A stretch of DNA of 64,000 nt from JACJYC01 sp964558465 (GCA_964558465.1 CAZLEF010000015.1:38244-102243); one strand, 5' to 3'; shown: positions 1 to 9,343, numbered from the stretch's first letter. Notes: generated from the sequence alone by a model not told the origin. Numbers and translations: made by a program.

Positions 1-166
1 CGGAAATAATATGGTAAATGCCGGATTCGTGGCGCACGGCGGTCAGGCTGTTGGCGGCAAGGTGCTGAATGATGGTATCCTCGTCTACCTTAGCCTGGTC
101 AACATCCTTTTTGCAGGCGCCGAATAATAAACCGAATGTCAAAGCGATGAACAGAACGCGATTCAT
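1..166 (-). CDS. Partial lipoprotein, N-terminus only (FKBP-type isomerase-like)
   Basis: Only the first 55 codons lie in the window; the gene runs off the left edge. The ATG is at 166 on the minus strand. The start is MNRVLFIALTFGLLFGAC followed by KK, a lipoprotein signal peptide with a lipobox-like LFGAC. After it comes an acidic stretch and then a segment with HLAAN and ESGIYHII. That arrangement is typical of Bacteroidota FKBP-type peptidyl-prolyl isomerase lipoproteins just before their FKBP domain. The family call is an inference because the catalytic domain is outside the window. Confidence 0.55.
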   Translation of the reverse strand, partial: MNRVLFIALTFGLLFGACKKDVDQAKVDEDTIIQHLAANSLTAVRHESGIYHIIS

Positions 167-214
167 GTCTTTTGTTTTTTTTTGAACCGCAAATATACGC
201 CGTCCGCCCGAATC

Positions 215-569
215 GTATCCGCCAAATTTATTTGGCCGGATCCCGCGAGCGGAGCGAGCGGGTGATCCGACTTCGCCGAGGCTTGGTCGGACGGAGGAGG
301 GTGATGCTTCGACTACGCTCAGCATGAAGGTGTGCTTCGGCCTCCGGACGACGAAGTCACCTATGACTGACGGAGTCGGTTGCGCTCAGCATGAAGTCCT
401 GCTCATAAATTTCGTATTTTTACCCGCCGGCGCCGTTTGCCGTTGGCGGCTTCCTCATCCGGAGGTCCTGTCGGAACGATTGGACGCTTTTAAATTTTGC
501 ATTTTGCATTTTGCATTTTGCATTTCACATTTCGCATTTCACATTTCACATTTCACAACCGGATTTTAA
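215..569. repeat. Intergenic repeat-rich stretch
   Basis: No gene is supported between 167 and 569. It holds a palindromic unit at 215-242 (GTATCC-GCCAAAT-ATTTGGC-GGAT), also found at 46855-46927. Next come copies of a cttcgact.cgctcagcatgaag unit, then an array at about 495-560 built on a 7-bp unit (attttgc / catttca). A TATTTTTA at 415-422 could be a weak -7 element for the following gene. Confidence 0.6.
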
Positions 570-2033
570 ATGAGAAATCTTGTTTGCTGTTTTTTTACCA
601 TTTGCGCCCTGCCCGCAACCCTTTCCGCCCAGCCCCTGCAGCTTTTGCCGGAAAACCGGCACTATTTTTCCTTCGCCGGAAAACCGCTGGCGATCGTCGG
701 TTCCGGCGAACATTACGGGGCGGTGATGAACCTGGATTTTGATTATACACGCTACCTGGAAACCCTGAAAAAGGACGGCCTGAATCATACCCGCCTGTTC
801 ACCGGGGCCTATTACGAAAAACCGGGGGCTTTTGGCATTGAACGCAACACGATGGCGCCTGCGGAAGACAAACTGATCCTGCCCTGGAAAAGATCCGGCG
901 ACAAGTACGATCTGGAGGCCTGGAACGAGGATTTTTTTGCCCGTCTCCGCGATTTTATGGAAAAAGCCGGGAGGTTCAACGTCCTGGTTGAGGTCACGCT
1001 GTTTTCGGCCTATTACGGCGCTGGCTGGGCTTACCACCCCTTCAACGGCGCCAATAACGTCAACGGTACACCCGCCGGCCTGGCGGCCCACCTCGCCAAC
1101 AGCCTGGAAAACGGGTCGATCCTCCGGTACCAGGAAGCCTATGTGCGCAAATTGGTCCGGGAACTCAACGGATTTGACCATTTTTATTTTGAGATCCAGA
1201 ACGAACCCTGGGCCGAGGGCAATGAAAATGTGTTGACCTGGTATGATTACCTTTCCAGGGATGAACTTAAAAACCCGGGCAACGGCTGGAAAACCTCGCT
1301 GGAAGTCCCCTCCGACCGCTCCCGGTCCTGGCACAAGGCCGTCTCTTCCTGGATCGTTTCGGAAGAAAAAGGGCTGCCCAAAAAACACCTCATATCCCAT
1401 AATATCGCCAATTTCAAACAGCCGGCGTTTGTGTCGGACCCCTATATTTCCATTTACAATTTCCACTACGCCCTGCCGGAAGCCGTGGGGATGAACTACC
1501 GCATCGGCAAGGTCGTCGGCTGCAACGAAACGGGTTTTGCCGGCAAAAGCGACGATACCTACCGGCGGCAGGCCTGGCGGTTCATGATGGCCGGCGGCGG
1601 GTTGTTCAGCCACCTGGATTATTCTTTTTCGGCCGGCCGGGAAGACGGAACGGACGTGGAAAACAACGCGCCCGGCGGCGGAAGTCCGGCCCTGCGCCGG
1701 CAATTCCGGGTCCTGAAAGATTTCCTGAACGGTTTGGATCTGGCTACCCTGAAAGCGGACGATGTTTTCCTGGGCCATGTCGAAGGGGCGTTTGCTTACG
1801 CTATGCAAGACGCCAAAAACCGGGTGGTTTACCTCGAACCCCTGTTGGCCAGACCGGTGGAGGTCAACCTCGTCCTTCCAAAGGGGAAATACCGGGTAGA
1901 ATGGCTGGATGTGCTGACGGGGAATACCCTGAAGACGGAAGAGATCCGGGTGAAAACGCCGGGAACGCGGCTGGAAAGCCCGGCGGGAGGTGGGGAGATG
2001 GTGTTGGTGGTGGGGAAGGGGCAAGGTCGTTAA
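570..2033 (+). CDS. Secreted glycoside-hydrolase-like protein (GH clan A type fold)
   Basis: 487 aa with a signal peptide ending near LSAQ (about residue 20), so exported. The body looks like a beta/alpha-barrel glycoside hydrolase. FEIQNEPW near residue 210 gives the Asn-Glu pair expected for the acid/base of clan A enzymes, and CNETGF near residue 317 gives a likely nucleophile Glu. The C-terminal 80 residues are a small beta domain of the kind that follows the barrel in Bacteroidota cellulase-like proteins. Substrate cannot be told. It stands alone, with repeats on both sides. The large minus-strand open frame over it is a shadow. Confidence 0.6.
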   Translation: MRNLVCCFFTICALPATLSAQPLQLLPENRHYFSFAGKPLAIVGSGEHYGAVMNLDFDYTRYLETLKKDGLNHTRLFTGAYYEKPGAFGIERNTMAPAEDKLILPWKRSGDKYDLEAWNEDFFARLRDFMEKAGRFNVLVEVTLFSAYYGAGWAYHPFNGANNVNGTPAGLAAHLANSLENGSILRYQEAYVRKLVRELNGFDHFYFEIQNEPWAEGNENVLTWYDYLSRDELKNPGNGWKTSLEVPSDRSRSWHKAVSSWIVSEEKGLPKKHLISHNIANFKQPAFVSDPYISIYNFHYALPEAVGMNYRIGKVVGCNETGFAGKSDDTYRRQAWRFMMAGGGLFSHLDYSFSAGREDGTDVENNAPGGGSPALRRQFRVLKDFLNGLDLATLKADDVFLGHVEGAFAYAMQDAKNRVVYLEPLLARPVEVNLVLPKGKYRVEWLDVLTGNTLKTEEIRVKTPGTRLESPAGGGEMVLVVGKGQGR

Positions 2034-2054
2034 ATTAAGGCTGACTGCCACTTT

Positions 2055-2140
2055 TAAATTTTAAAGTTTGCATTTTACATTTTACATTTAAAAAACTGAT
2101 TTGTAATTCAAAATGTAAAATTATAAATGTAAAATGTAAA
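2055..2140. repeat. Inverted array of (c)attttacattt units
   Basis: Between the two flanking convergent genes lies an AT-rich array: units of tttgcattttacattttac in one orientation, then aatgtaaaattataaatgtaaaatgtaaaa in the other. It could form a long hairpin and act as a bidirectional terminator. Similar units occur at 495-560 and 30405-30510. Confidence 0.5.
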
Positions 2141-2146
2141 AGCCGG

Positions 2147-3313
2147 TTATAAATATTTGGGTAAATGGTTTTCTAAAAAGGTCATCAGGCTGGTAACGGT
2201 CAGGTTTTCTTTAGGGGAGTACTCCTTTATCTCCGGAACGATGATGTAATTGTCGGTTGTACCGAGGTCTTCCGTTGCAATATAAAAGCCTTTACCCGGG
2301 ACCGGAGCCGATGAAAATTTGACTTCAATGCTGACGATGGGTTGATTGCCGCGGGTTAAAACCAGATCACATTCAGAACCCTGGTAGGTTCGGTAGAAAT
2401 AATAATTGAGGCGGTTTCCTGCTATACTTTTTATTTGTGCTATTACGTAACCTTCCCATGATGCGCCCAAGTGCGCAGACCCGAGGAGATCGTCAATTTT
2501 CCTGAAATCCAGCCAGGTATGCAGCAGGCCGCTATCTTGTTGAAAGATTTTAGGTGATTTTATCACTCTTTTACTCACGTTGGAAAACCAAGGCTCCAGA
2601 ACGGTTACCAGAAAAGCGTTTTCCAAAAAAGAAAGGTAATTCTTGACCGTATGTCCGCTTACACCGAGCGAACGGGCAAATTTTTCAGCAAGCCAAACGC
2701 CCCCGTTTTCACCTGCAAGCATTTGCCAAAACCTGCGGACAATCATCGGGTCGGCATTCAACCCCAAACCGGGCAAGTCTCTTTCCAAATACGACCGGAT
2801 AAAATTTCGCCGCCATTCAAAACTGAATTCATCGGTTGGCGCAAGCACCGAATTTGGAAATCCACCCCTTAACCAATGTGTTTTCCAATCCGCTTCCGGA
2901 CGGACTTCCGGTAAATTAAAGGGATTTAGTTCAATATAAGCAATCCGGCCAGCGAGTGATTCTGAACTTTGCCGCAGCAATTCAGGCGAGGCAGACCCCA
3001 GCAAAATGAACCTGCCAGGGCGGCGGTTTTCATCAATTATCCCGCGGAGCAGGCGAAAAATTTCCGGCATCTGTTGGACTTCGTCCAGGACAATACATCG
3101 ATCGCTGTTTTCTGTGAAATAAAAATAAGGGTCGGCAGAAAGTTTGGCCCTGTCACGGTCATCTTCCAGGTCAAGATAAACAAAGTTTTTGTCCAAAACC
3201 TTGACCAAAGTTGTCTTTCCGACTTGCCTGGGGCCTACAATTCCAACCGCCGGGAAAAATTTAAGCAACTCCAGTACTTTGGATTCGATCGTTCGGCTAA
3301 TGTATTTTACCAT
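2147..3313 (-). CDS. AAA ATPase of the DUF4143 type
   Basis: 388 aa. Walker A is GPRQVGKTT near residue 28 and Walker B is CIVLDEVQ near residue 74. The first 130 residues form the AAA_14 ATPase domain; the rest is a DUF4143 domain, which often has a restriction-endonuclease-like fold (here SIEVKFSS late in the protein). The biological role of this widespread prokaryotic family is unclear; mobile and defence-associated roles have been proposed. It is monocistronic and convergent with the upstream glycoside hydrolase. Its start codon lies inside a strong inverted repeat, described separately. Confidence 0.8.
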   Translation of the reverse strand: MVKYISRTIESKVLELLKFFPAVGIVGPRQVGKTTLVKVLDKNFVYLDLEDDRDRAKLSADPYFYFTENSDRCIVLDEVQQMPEIFRLLRGIIDENRRPGRFILLGSASPELLRQSSESLAGRIAYIELNPFNLPEVRPEADWKTHWLRGGFPNSVLAPTDEFSFEWRRNFIRSYLERDLPGLGLNADPMIVRRFWQMLAGENGGVWLAEKFARSLGVSGHTVKNYLSFLENAFLVTVLEPWFSNVSKRVIKSPKIFQQDSGLLHTWLDFRKIDDLLGSAHLGASWEGYVIAQIKSIAGNRLNYYFYRTYQGSECDLVLTRGNQPIVSIEVKFSSAPVPGKGFYIATEDLGTTDNYIIVPEIKEYSPKENLTVTSLMTFLENHLPKYL

Positions 3314-3350
3314 GAATTTTTGAATTTATACTTCAAATTTTCATGGTAAA
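3306..3350 (-). promoter_or_regulatory. Inverted repeat enclosing the start codon of the DUF4143 ATPase
   Basis: Arms TTTACCATGAATTTTTGAA (3306-3324) and TTCAAATTTTCATGGTAAA (3332-3350) match at 16 of 19 positions around a 7-nt loop. The annotated ATG (3311-3313, minus strand) sits in one arm, with a mirrored ATG in the other. A transcript starting upstream could hide the start codon in a hairpin, or the site could be an autoregulatory operator. Confidence 0.5.
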
Positions 3351-3357
3351 GATAGCA

Positions 3358-4473
3358 TTAATTTTCTTTTGAACTGGAAAAATAAAAGCCCAGTTCCCGT
3401 TTGATCTCAGCCGGCAATTCGGGCAATTCCGACCGGGGGATCAGCAGGGTGGAAATGTTGTGCAGGTCGGTGAAAATATGGTGTTTCACGGCGGTGGCGT
3501 GCAGGTAATCGTGGCCTGAGGAGCCGCCCGTCCCGGTTTTCCGGCCCAACATCCGCAGCACCATTTGTGAATGCCGGTACCGCCAGGTGGTCAGCAGTTC
3601 GTCGATGTCGACGATGCAGATCAGAAAGCGGTAGGGCAACTGCAACAAGGGTTCCTCATTGTACAGGTTGATCATCAGGGCGGCCAGGGTAGCTTTGTAG
3701 CTCAACCTTTGTTTGCCTTCCGCCATCATTTTCCGGTGGACCTCCGGGTCGAGTATCGATTCAAAATAGGTGTCCGTACTGCCCATCATGCGCAGCCGCA
3801 TGGCTTTTTCTTTGTCGCTCAGATAGTCGGATGCCCTGATGGCTTCGGCTTCTTTGGCTACCATCCTTTCCACCGATCTGCGGTAGTGCTCCAGGAATTT
3901 GAAATCGCCAAACCGCAAAAAAGGCGTCCGTTCCAGCCAGTCTTCCACCACATCGAACAAGCTACCCCGTTCGACAATGGCTTTGAGTTCCTGCTGTTCC
4001 TCTCCGGAGAAAAAAGCGGCGTAATGATGGCCGCCATAGGTCATCCGTTCGTCTTCCGGCAGACCCAGCAGGTTTTCAATTTTGCGGAACTGGAAGCTCT
4101 GAAACCCGGAGGCCGGGAAGAGGTAATTCCGGAAATCCAGAAAATCCAGCGGCGTCATGGTCTCCATGATGCGGATATGTTCCACCAGCAGTTTAAAAAT
4201 TTCGATCACGCGGTTGAGGCGGGCCACCGATATTCCGATGTTCCTTTCATCCACCTCGTCCCGGCTGAACATGGCCATTACCGATTCCAGTTCATGGATG
4301 ACCTGCTTGAACCAAAGTTCATAACTCTGGTGGACGATGATGAACAGCATCTCGTCGTGCGCAGCCTTCTCTCCCATTTCCGAGCTTCTCAGATGCTGCG
4401 CATTCAGGATCTTTTCCAGGCCCAGGTAATTTTTATAATGTACCGTACTGTACTTTTTGGTTTCTTCTTTCAT
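3358..4473 (-). CDS. kynA: Tryptophan 2,3-dioxygenase
   Basis: 371 aa from the ATG at 4473. This haem enzyme opens the indole ring of L-tryptophan to N-formylkynurenine, the first step of the kynurenine route. Family signatures are visible: DEMLFIIVHQSYELWFKQ near residue 42 in the N-terminal helical region and GTGGSSGHDYLHAT near residue 325. The length exceeds the roughly 280 aa of classical bacterial enzymes but suits this larger subgroup. A start 14 codons upstream (4515) is less likely because that stretch overlaps the control region of the divergent gene. No other kynurenine-pathway gene is nearby. Confidence 0.9.
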   Translation of the reverse strand: MKEETKKYSTVHYKNYLGLEKILNAQHLRSSEMGEKAAHDEMLFIIVHQSYELWFKQVIHELESVMAMFSRDEVDERNIGISVARLNRVIEIFKLLVEHIRIMETMTPLDFLDFRNYLFPASGFQSFQFRKIENLLGLPEDERMTYGGHHYAAFFSGEEQQELKAIVERGSLFDVVEDWLERTPFLRFGDFKFLEHYRRSVERMVAKEAEAIRASDYLSDKEKAMRLRMMGSTDTYFESILDPEVHRKMMAEGKQRLSYKATLAALMINLYNEEPLLQLPYRFLICIVDIDELLTTWRYRHSQMVLRMLGRKTGTGGSSGHDYLHATAVKHHIFTDLHNISTLLIPRSELPELPAEIKRELGFYFSSSKEN

Positions 4474-4506
4474 GGTCAGGAGATTTAAACGCCGGTTCAA
4501 ATCTCC

Positions 4507-4571
4507 TAATTTCAATCATATCGCGGGTTGATCCGGGTCATTTTTTTTCGTGACCCATAAGCTGAACTTTG
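4507..4571 (+). promoter_or_regulatory. Tandem FNR/CRP-like boxes and -7 element for the SRPBCC gene
   Basis: Proximal box TGATCCGGGTCA at 4529-4540 (perfect TGAY-N4-RTCA). Distal box TAATTTCAATCA at 4507-4518 (one mismatch). Centres are 22 bp apart. The -7 element GAACTTTG is at 4564-4571, its TTTG starting 33.5 bp from the proximal centre. The same GAACTTTG at the same distance precedes the USP gene at 21555. An inferred start near 4577 favours the ATG at 4610. Confidence 0.7.
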
Positions 4572-4609
4572 CAGGGTACAATTATTCATCATCAAAATCC
4601 CATCGTCAA

Positions 4610-5755
4610 ATGAGATCGATTCAAACTTTCATTCCCAATCCCCGGAATACGGAAGTCCACCGGATTTATGTTCAGGCGGAACCCGTCAAGGCCTGGGAAG
4701 CGGCCAGGCATTTCGATGCATCGGAAATCCCCTGGGTCAAACTGCTGTTCGATATTCGTACGTTGCCGGATCTGTTTACGGGCAAAAAGAAGGAAAAGGA
4801 CGCTGGCGGCATTGGCGTTGACGAGGTGACCAAAAGCGGAACCGGCTTCATGATCCTGAACGAAATTCCGGGCAAGGAGGTGGTCGTCGGGTCTATCGGG
4901 CAATTCTGGCATTTGAATATTCCTTTTGCAGAAGTAACCCCGGAGGGATTCGCCCAATTCAACAAAGTGGGGTGGGGAAAACTGGCATGGGCAATTTCCG
5001 TTGAACCCTATCTGGACGGCAGCACCATATGCCTCGAATTGCGTACGACCGCCACCGATGAACGGAGCTGGAAAAAATTGAACGCCTATTACCAGTTCAT
5101 CGGCATCGGGTCCAGGCTCATCCGCAGTTCGGCCATGTCGCACCTTGAATCCGAACTGGGCAAAATGAAATTACCCGATGAAGACGATCTATCCCTGCCA
5201 GGCGATGAGATCATCCCCAACGCCGGCCATGCCATGACCCACCAGGTGGTGGTGGAGGCGCCGGTTCCGATGGTCTGGCGTTACCTCATGCAACTGGGCT
5301 GCGACCGTGCCGGGTGGTACAGTATAGACCTCCTGGATCACGGCGGATTGCCGAGCGTCGATTATGTGGTGGAGGAATGGACCGACCGGAAAGCTGGAGA
5401 CCACCTTGCGGCTACACCTGCCCAGGACAGTTTTTTCGAAGTTTATCACGTAAAAACCAACCATCACTTTGTCATCGGCGGGGAATCCGAAAAGATGTTC
5501 GGTGTGATCAAGCCCTTCAAAATGACCTGGGCGTTTGTGCTGGAGCCGATCGGGGAAGATGCGACCCGGCTCGTCGTGCGGGCTAAAATGAAAGCTGCGC
5601 CCAAATGGGCCGAATGGCTGGCCGGCAGCGTATTTTACCCGCCTTTGCACGGCCTGATGACCGGCGTTCAGTTGCGGACAATCAAAAATATCGCCGAACG
5701 GGATGCCCGGATGCGGACGCTGGAAGCAGTGGATGCGCTGGAGCTGATGAGATGA
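4610..5755 (+). CDS. Double SRPBCC-domain protein
   Basis: 381 aa with no signal peptide, so cytoplasmic. Two START/Bet v 1-like (SRPBCC) halves are apparent, about residues 10-170 and 205-370. The second opens with VVVEAPVPMVWRYLMQLG and GWYSIDLLD, a pattern common in this superfamily, which forms hydrophobic ligand-binding cups. Ligand and function are unknown. The ATG at 4610 is preferred over one at 4550 because the latter lies upstream of the inferred transcription start. The FNR/CRP-like boxes upstream place it in the candidate oxygen-limitation regulon. A 23-bp perfect inverted repeat follows the stop. Confidence 0.7.
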   Translation: MRSIQTFIPNPRNTEVHRIYVQAEPVKAWEAARHFDASEIPWVKLLFDIRTLPDLFTGKKKEKDAGGIGVDEVTKSGTGFMILNEIPGKEVVVGSIGQFWHLNIPFAEVTPEGFAQFNKVGWGKLAWAISVEPYLDGSTICLELRTTATDERSWKKLNAYYQFIGIGSRLIRSSAMSHLESELGKMKLPDEDDLSLPGDEIIPNAGHAMTHQVVVEAPVPMVWRYLMQLGCDRAGWYSIDLLDHGGLPSVDYVVEEWTDRKAGDHLAATPAQDSFFEVYHVKTNHHFVIGGESEKMFGVIKPFKMTWAFVLEPIGEDATRLVVRAKMKAAPKWAEWLAGSVFYPPLHGLMTGVQLRTIKNIAERDARMRTLEAVDALELMR

Positions 5756-5762
5756 CTTTTTT

Positions 5763-5818
5763 GTTGATTTGTTGATGCGTTGATTTGTTGATTCGAATCA
5801 ACGCATCAACAAATCAAC
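5763..5818 (+). terminator. 23-bp perfect hairpin built of gttgattt repeats
   Basis: Arms at 5763-5785 and 5796-5818 are exact reverse complements with a 10-nt loop, just after the SRPBCC stop. The arms consist of gttgat(tt/gc) units, so the hairpin is also a repeat element. No long U-tract follows directly. A terminator role is plausible but not proven. Confidence 0.55.
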
Positions 5819-5852
5819 GAATCAACAAAATTATTTTTCAAAATCATATACC

Positions 5853-6506
5853 ATGAAACCGTTGATGAAAATCGTTCTCGCCGTCCTGTTTTTTACAGGC
5901 GCGTACAACTTCCTGAACGCCCAGGTGGGCCTGGGATTGCGGGGAGGGGTCAATTTCGCGAAATCGGAATTGGAAGAGAAATCGGAAGGCAATTGGGTTA
6001 CAACAGAAACGGACTTCATCCCCAGACTGAACATCGGGCTGCTGGTTGAAATACCGTTCTCGGAAAAATTTGCGCTTCAACCCGAAGTGAATTTCATTCA
6101 GAAAGGGTACAAGACTACGGTAGAAAACTTGGGTACCTATGAATTAAAAAACCTCCTGAACTACATCGAAGTTCCCGTGCTCTTCAAAGGTAAATTCGGA
6201 GGAGAAAAGGTCCGGTTCACTGTACTGGCCGGCCCGACTTTCGGATATGCCCTGGACGGGAAGTTCAAAATCGAAGACGAAGAAACGGATATTGATTTTG
6301 ATGAAAGCGAGTTGAAACGAACCGATATCGGCGCAATGCTGGGCGTGGGGGTAAGTTACACCGCCGGTCCGGGCGCATTGTTCCTGGATACCAGACTGGG
6401 ATGGGGGATTACCAATCTCAGCGATACTGCTAATTCCGACAATTTCCACTGGCACAACCGGGGGATCACCATCGGGGTAGGTTATATCTACATGCTTGGC
6501 AAATAA
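5853..6506 (+). CDS. Outer-membrane beta-barrel protein (PorT-like)
   Basis: 217 aa with a signal peptide of about 23 residues ending NAQ. The mature part starts VGLGLRGGVNFAKSE, the usual entry strand of the Bacteroidota outer_membrane_beta-barrel_2/PorT family. Alternating hydrophobic strands such as NIGLLVEIPFSEKFALQPEVNF follow, and it ends with a hydrophobic strand GVGYIYMLGK. Eight strands is likely. Members are outer-membrane proteins of unknown cargo. A paralogous barrel lies at 33892. Confidence 0.75.
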   Translation: MKPLMKIVLAVLFFTGAYNFLNAQVGLGLRGGVNFAKSELEEKSEGNWVTTETDFIPRLNIGLLVEIPFSEKFALQPEVNFIQKGYKTTVENLGTYELKNLLNYIEVPVLFKGKFGGEKVRFTVLAGPTFGYALDGKFKIEDEETDIDFDESELKRTDIGAMLGVGVSYTAGPGALFLDTRLGWGITNLSDTANSDNFHWHNRGITIGVGYIYMLGK

Positions 6507-6514
6507 CCCCTGTG

Positions 6515-6543
6515 CGGCTGTGGAAGGACTTCTTTCACAGCCG
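6515..6543 (+). terminator. Hairpin after the barrel gene
   Basis: CGGCTGTG (6515-6522) pairs with CACAGCCG (6536-6543) around a 13-nt loop that can pair further (GAAG/CTTC). It starts 9 bp past the stop codon. The downstream sequence is AT-rich but lacks a clean T-tract. Confidence 0.55.
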
Positions 6544-6685
6544 CTGTTTAAATAAATATTTCAGCCATGAAATTATCAATTTTTTCCTTTGGGAGTTTGA
6601 TTTTGAGGATGGTAAAAAAAGATGAGGCGCTGGTAGGTGTTTAATTGATAAAAAAATAATAGTGGATAATGCGGTGCGGAGGAAA

Positions 6686-9238
6686 ATGAGCAAAAACCAG
6701 ACATATTATCAAAACACAAAACAAACAGTAAGGGATTTCTGGGAGCAGACGCCTGAAATGCTGTTCAGTCAATTGGCCTCATCGCCCGCCGGTTTGGGAG
6801 AAAAAACAGCCAGGCGACGGCTAAAGGCCCTGAAAAGCCGGAAATCCCGCCGCCCGCCGTGGTGGAATGTCCTGCTTTTATTCCTTGGACAATTTAAAAG
6901 CCCATTGGTGCTGATCCTTGTTTTTGCCGTCGGCCTGTCGGCAAGTCTGGGGGATGTTGCCAACGCTGCCATCATATCTTTCATATTGCTCCTCACCGGC
7001 GTCCTGGGTTTCTGGCAGGAATACAAAGCTGACCGCGCGGTAAAAAGGTTGCAGGCGCTGGTCCATTCCACCGCAAAAGTACGCAGGAGCGGCAAGGTGA
7101 AAAAGGTGCGCCTCGAAAAGATCGTCCCCGGAGACGTGGTTTTGCTGGCCGCGGGGGATATGGCGCCCGGCGACTGTCGGCTGCTGACCGCCAGGGACCT
7201 GCACGTCAATGAGGCTACGCTCACGGGAGAATCATTTCCGGCAGAAAAATACCCGGGGGTCTGTCCGGCTGAAACACCGTTGATAAGCAGGACAAACGTC
7301 TTGTTTCAGGGGTCCAATATTGTAAACGGAGAAGCCGAGGCGCTCGTTGTTTTTACAGGAAGCGAAACGGAACTGGGCCGTATCGGGGAACGCCTGGCGG
7401 AAACAACGCCGGAAACCGCATTTGAGAAAGGGATCAACCGCTTTGGTCTTCTGATTCTGCGGTTGACTTTTCTGCTCGCCGCAGGCATCCTCATCCTTAA
7501 CCTGTTTTTTGACAAACCCGTGATCGCCAGCATTTTATTTTCGCTGGCCCTCGCAGTAGGAATGGCGCCTGAATTGCTCCCGGCGATTTTGGCCACTACC
7601 CTTTCAGCAGGCGCTGAACGCATGTCAAAAAAGAAGGTGATCGTCAAAAGGCTCGTCGCCATTCAAAACCTGGGGGCAGTCAATATCCTCTGTTCTGATA
7701 AAACTGGTACGCTGACGACCGGCGAGGTAAAAGTGTTTGCAACCAACGGGCTGAACAATATGCCCTCCGCCAAAACCAGGTTGTACGCCTGGCTCAATGC
7801 TTATTATGAAACCGGTTTTTCCAACCCCCTGGACGAGGCGCTGCGCAAGATGGAAGGTATGGACCCCGCCGGATACGCCAAGTTTGACGAGGTGCCCTAT
7901 GATTTCATCCGGAAACGCTTGTCCATTGTGGTAGAAAAGGACGGAAAACATATCATGATCACCAAAGGCGCGCTGGAAAATGTACTGGAAGTTTGCCAAA
8001 CCGCGGAAGATGAAGACGGCCATCTGGCGCCGGTCAAACAGGTTTCGAAATCCATCCTGGAAAATTTCAGGGTCCATTCCGCAGAAGGATTCCGAACCAT
8101 CGGAGTCGCCTGGAAGGATGTCACCGGCGATCCGGTCATTAACAAGGATGACGAACGCGGAATGACCTTCCTGGGTTTCATTTTTCTGTACGATCCGCCG
8201 AAACCCGGTATCGAGGCAACCATCCTGTCCCTGGAACGGTTGGGTGTCGGATTTAAGGTCATAACGGGTGACAACCGCCTGGTGGCGCGGCATACCGCTT
8301 TGCTGATGGGCATTAAAAAGCCATCGGTGCTCACAGGTTCGGACCTCCGGCAGATCAGCGATGAGGCCCTGCCGGAAAAGGCCCTGAAGACCAATGTTTT
8401 TGCGGAAGTGGAACCGTACCAGAAAGAACGTCTGATCAGGGCCCTCCGATCCAGGGAACGGGTAGTGGGGTATCTGGGCGACGGGATCAACGACGCGAAC
8501 GCCCTTCGGGCTGCCGATGTCGGCATTTCGGTGGAGGGCGCGGTCGACGTGGCCAAAGAGGCCTCCGATCTGGTCCTTTTGGAAAAGAACCTCGACGTAC
8601 TCAAGGAGGGCATTCTTGAGGGGCGAAAAACCTACAACAATACCCTGAAATATATATTTATCACCACCAGCGCCAATTTTGGCAATATGTTCAGTCTGGC
8701 CGGCATTTCCCTTTTTATCCCGTTCCTTCCGATGTTGCCCCAGCAGATCCTGCTGCTCAATTTTCTTTCGGATATTCCGGCGCTGGGCATTGCCGCCGAC
8801 CGGGTGGACGAAGAACAACTTGCCCGGCCCAAACGCTGGAACCTGGGTCTGATCAAGCGGTTTATGACGGTGTTTGGCCTGCAAAGTTCCCTGTTCGACT
8901 ATTTCACTTTTGCGATGCTGCTGTTGGTTTTCCACGTAGATGAAGCTCATTTTCAGAGCGGTTGGTTCGTGGAGTCCGTATTGACGGAAGTATTGATCCT
9001 GCTGATCATCCGGACCGTCAGGCCTGCATGGCGCAGCCGGCCGAGCCGTTTTTTGGTTTTAGCGGCAGTGGTTGTTGCGCTGACCGCCGTTGCGATCCCC
9101 TTTTCACCGGTTGGCGCCCTGGTCGGGTTTCAGCCCCTGCCCTGGTCGTTGCTTGCCGGTATGGCCGGCATTGCATGTTTATACGGCATCATGGCTGAGG
9201 CCACCAAAAGGCAGTTTTTCAGGCGGTTCCAGTTATAG
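6686..9238 (+). CDS. P-type ATPase, MgtA-like (P3B)
   Basis: 850 aa integral-membrane cation pump. The phosphorylated Asp is D338 in CSDKTGTLT. TGES is in the actuator domain (LTGESFPAE) and the hinge is GDGINDANAL. M4 has APELLPAILATTLSAGAERMSKKKVIVKRLVAIQ split across the helix end; the PE(M/L)LP and KKVIVKRL features are those of Mg2+ importers. The late LLNFLSDIPALGI segment also fits MgtA. The ATG at 6686 has a rare good Shine-Dalgarno (GGAGG, 6678-6682) and is preferred over a GTG at 6662. No FNR-like box is clear upstream. Mg2+ as substrate is inferred. Confidence 0.8.
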   Translation: MSKNQTYYQNTKQTVRDFWEQTPEMLFSQLASSPAGLGEKTARRRLKALKSRKSRRPPWWNVLLLFLGQFKSPLVLILVFAVGLSASLGDVANAAIISFILLLTGVLGFWQEYKADRAVKRLQALVHSTAKVRRSGKVKKVRLEKIVPGDVVLLAAGDMAPGDCRLLTARDLHVNEATLTGESFPAEKYPGVCPAETPLISRTNVLFQGSNIVNGEAEALVVFTGSETELGRIGERLAETTPETAFEKGINRFGLLILRLTFLLAAGILILNLFFDKPVIASILFSLALAVGMAPELLPAILATTLSAGAERMSKKKVIVKRLVAIQNLGAVNILCSDKTGTLTTGEVKVFATNGLNNMPSAKTRLYAWLNAYYETGFSNPLDEALRKMEGMDPAGYAKFDEVPYDFIRKRLSIVVEKDGKHIMITKGALENVLEVCQTAEDEDGHLAPVKQVSKSILENFRVHSAEGFRTIGVAWKDVTGDPVINKDDERGMTFLGFIFLYDPPKPGIEATILSLERLGVGFKVITGDNRLVARHTALLMGIKKPSVLTGSDLRQISDEALPEKALKTNVFAEVEPYQKERLIRALRSRERVVGYLGDGINDANALRAADVGISVEGAVDVAKEASDLVLLEKNLDVLKEGILEGRKTYNNTLKYIFITTSANFGNMFSLAGISLFIPFLPMLPQQILLLNFLSDIPALGIAADRVDEEQLARPKRWNLGLIKRFMTVFGLQSSLFDYFTFAMLLLVFHVDEAHFQSGWFVESVLTEVLILLIIRTVRPAWRSRPSRFLVLAAVVVALTAVAIPFSPVGALVGFQPLPWSLLAGMAGIACLYGIMAEATKRQFFRRFQL

Positions 9239-9343
9239 GCCGTCGATTGTTTGTTATCAGGCCGTCCGCCTTCTTTTGTGAACCGTTCCATAACCGGCGC
9301 CGCTTCCAAATAATATTACCGGTCAATAAATAGTTATTTTAAA

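Noticed and set aside
546..2051. 501-codon frame on the minus strand
   Set aside because: It is the antisense of the glycoside-hydrolase-like gene, has no domain features, and its residue content is that of a shadow frame.
6541..6660. FNR/CRP-like box before the MgtA-like ATPase
   Set aside because: catgaaattatcaat is the nearest match, but its half-site spacing is wrong by one and no -7 element lies at the shared distance.
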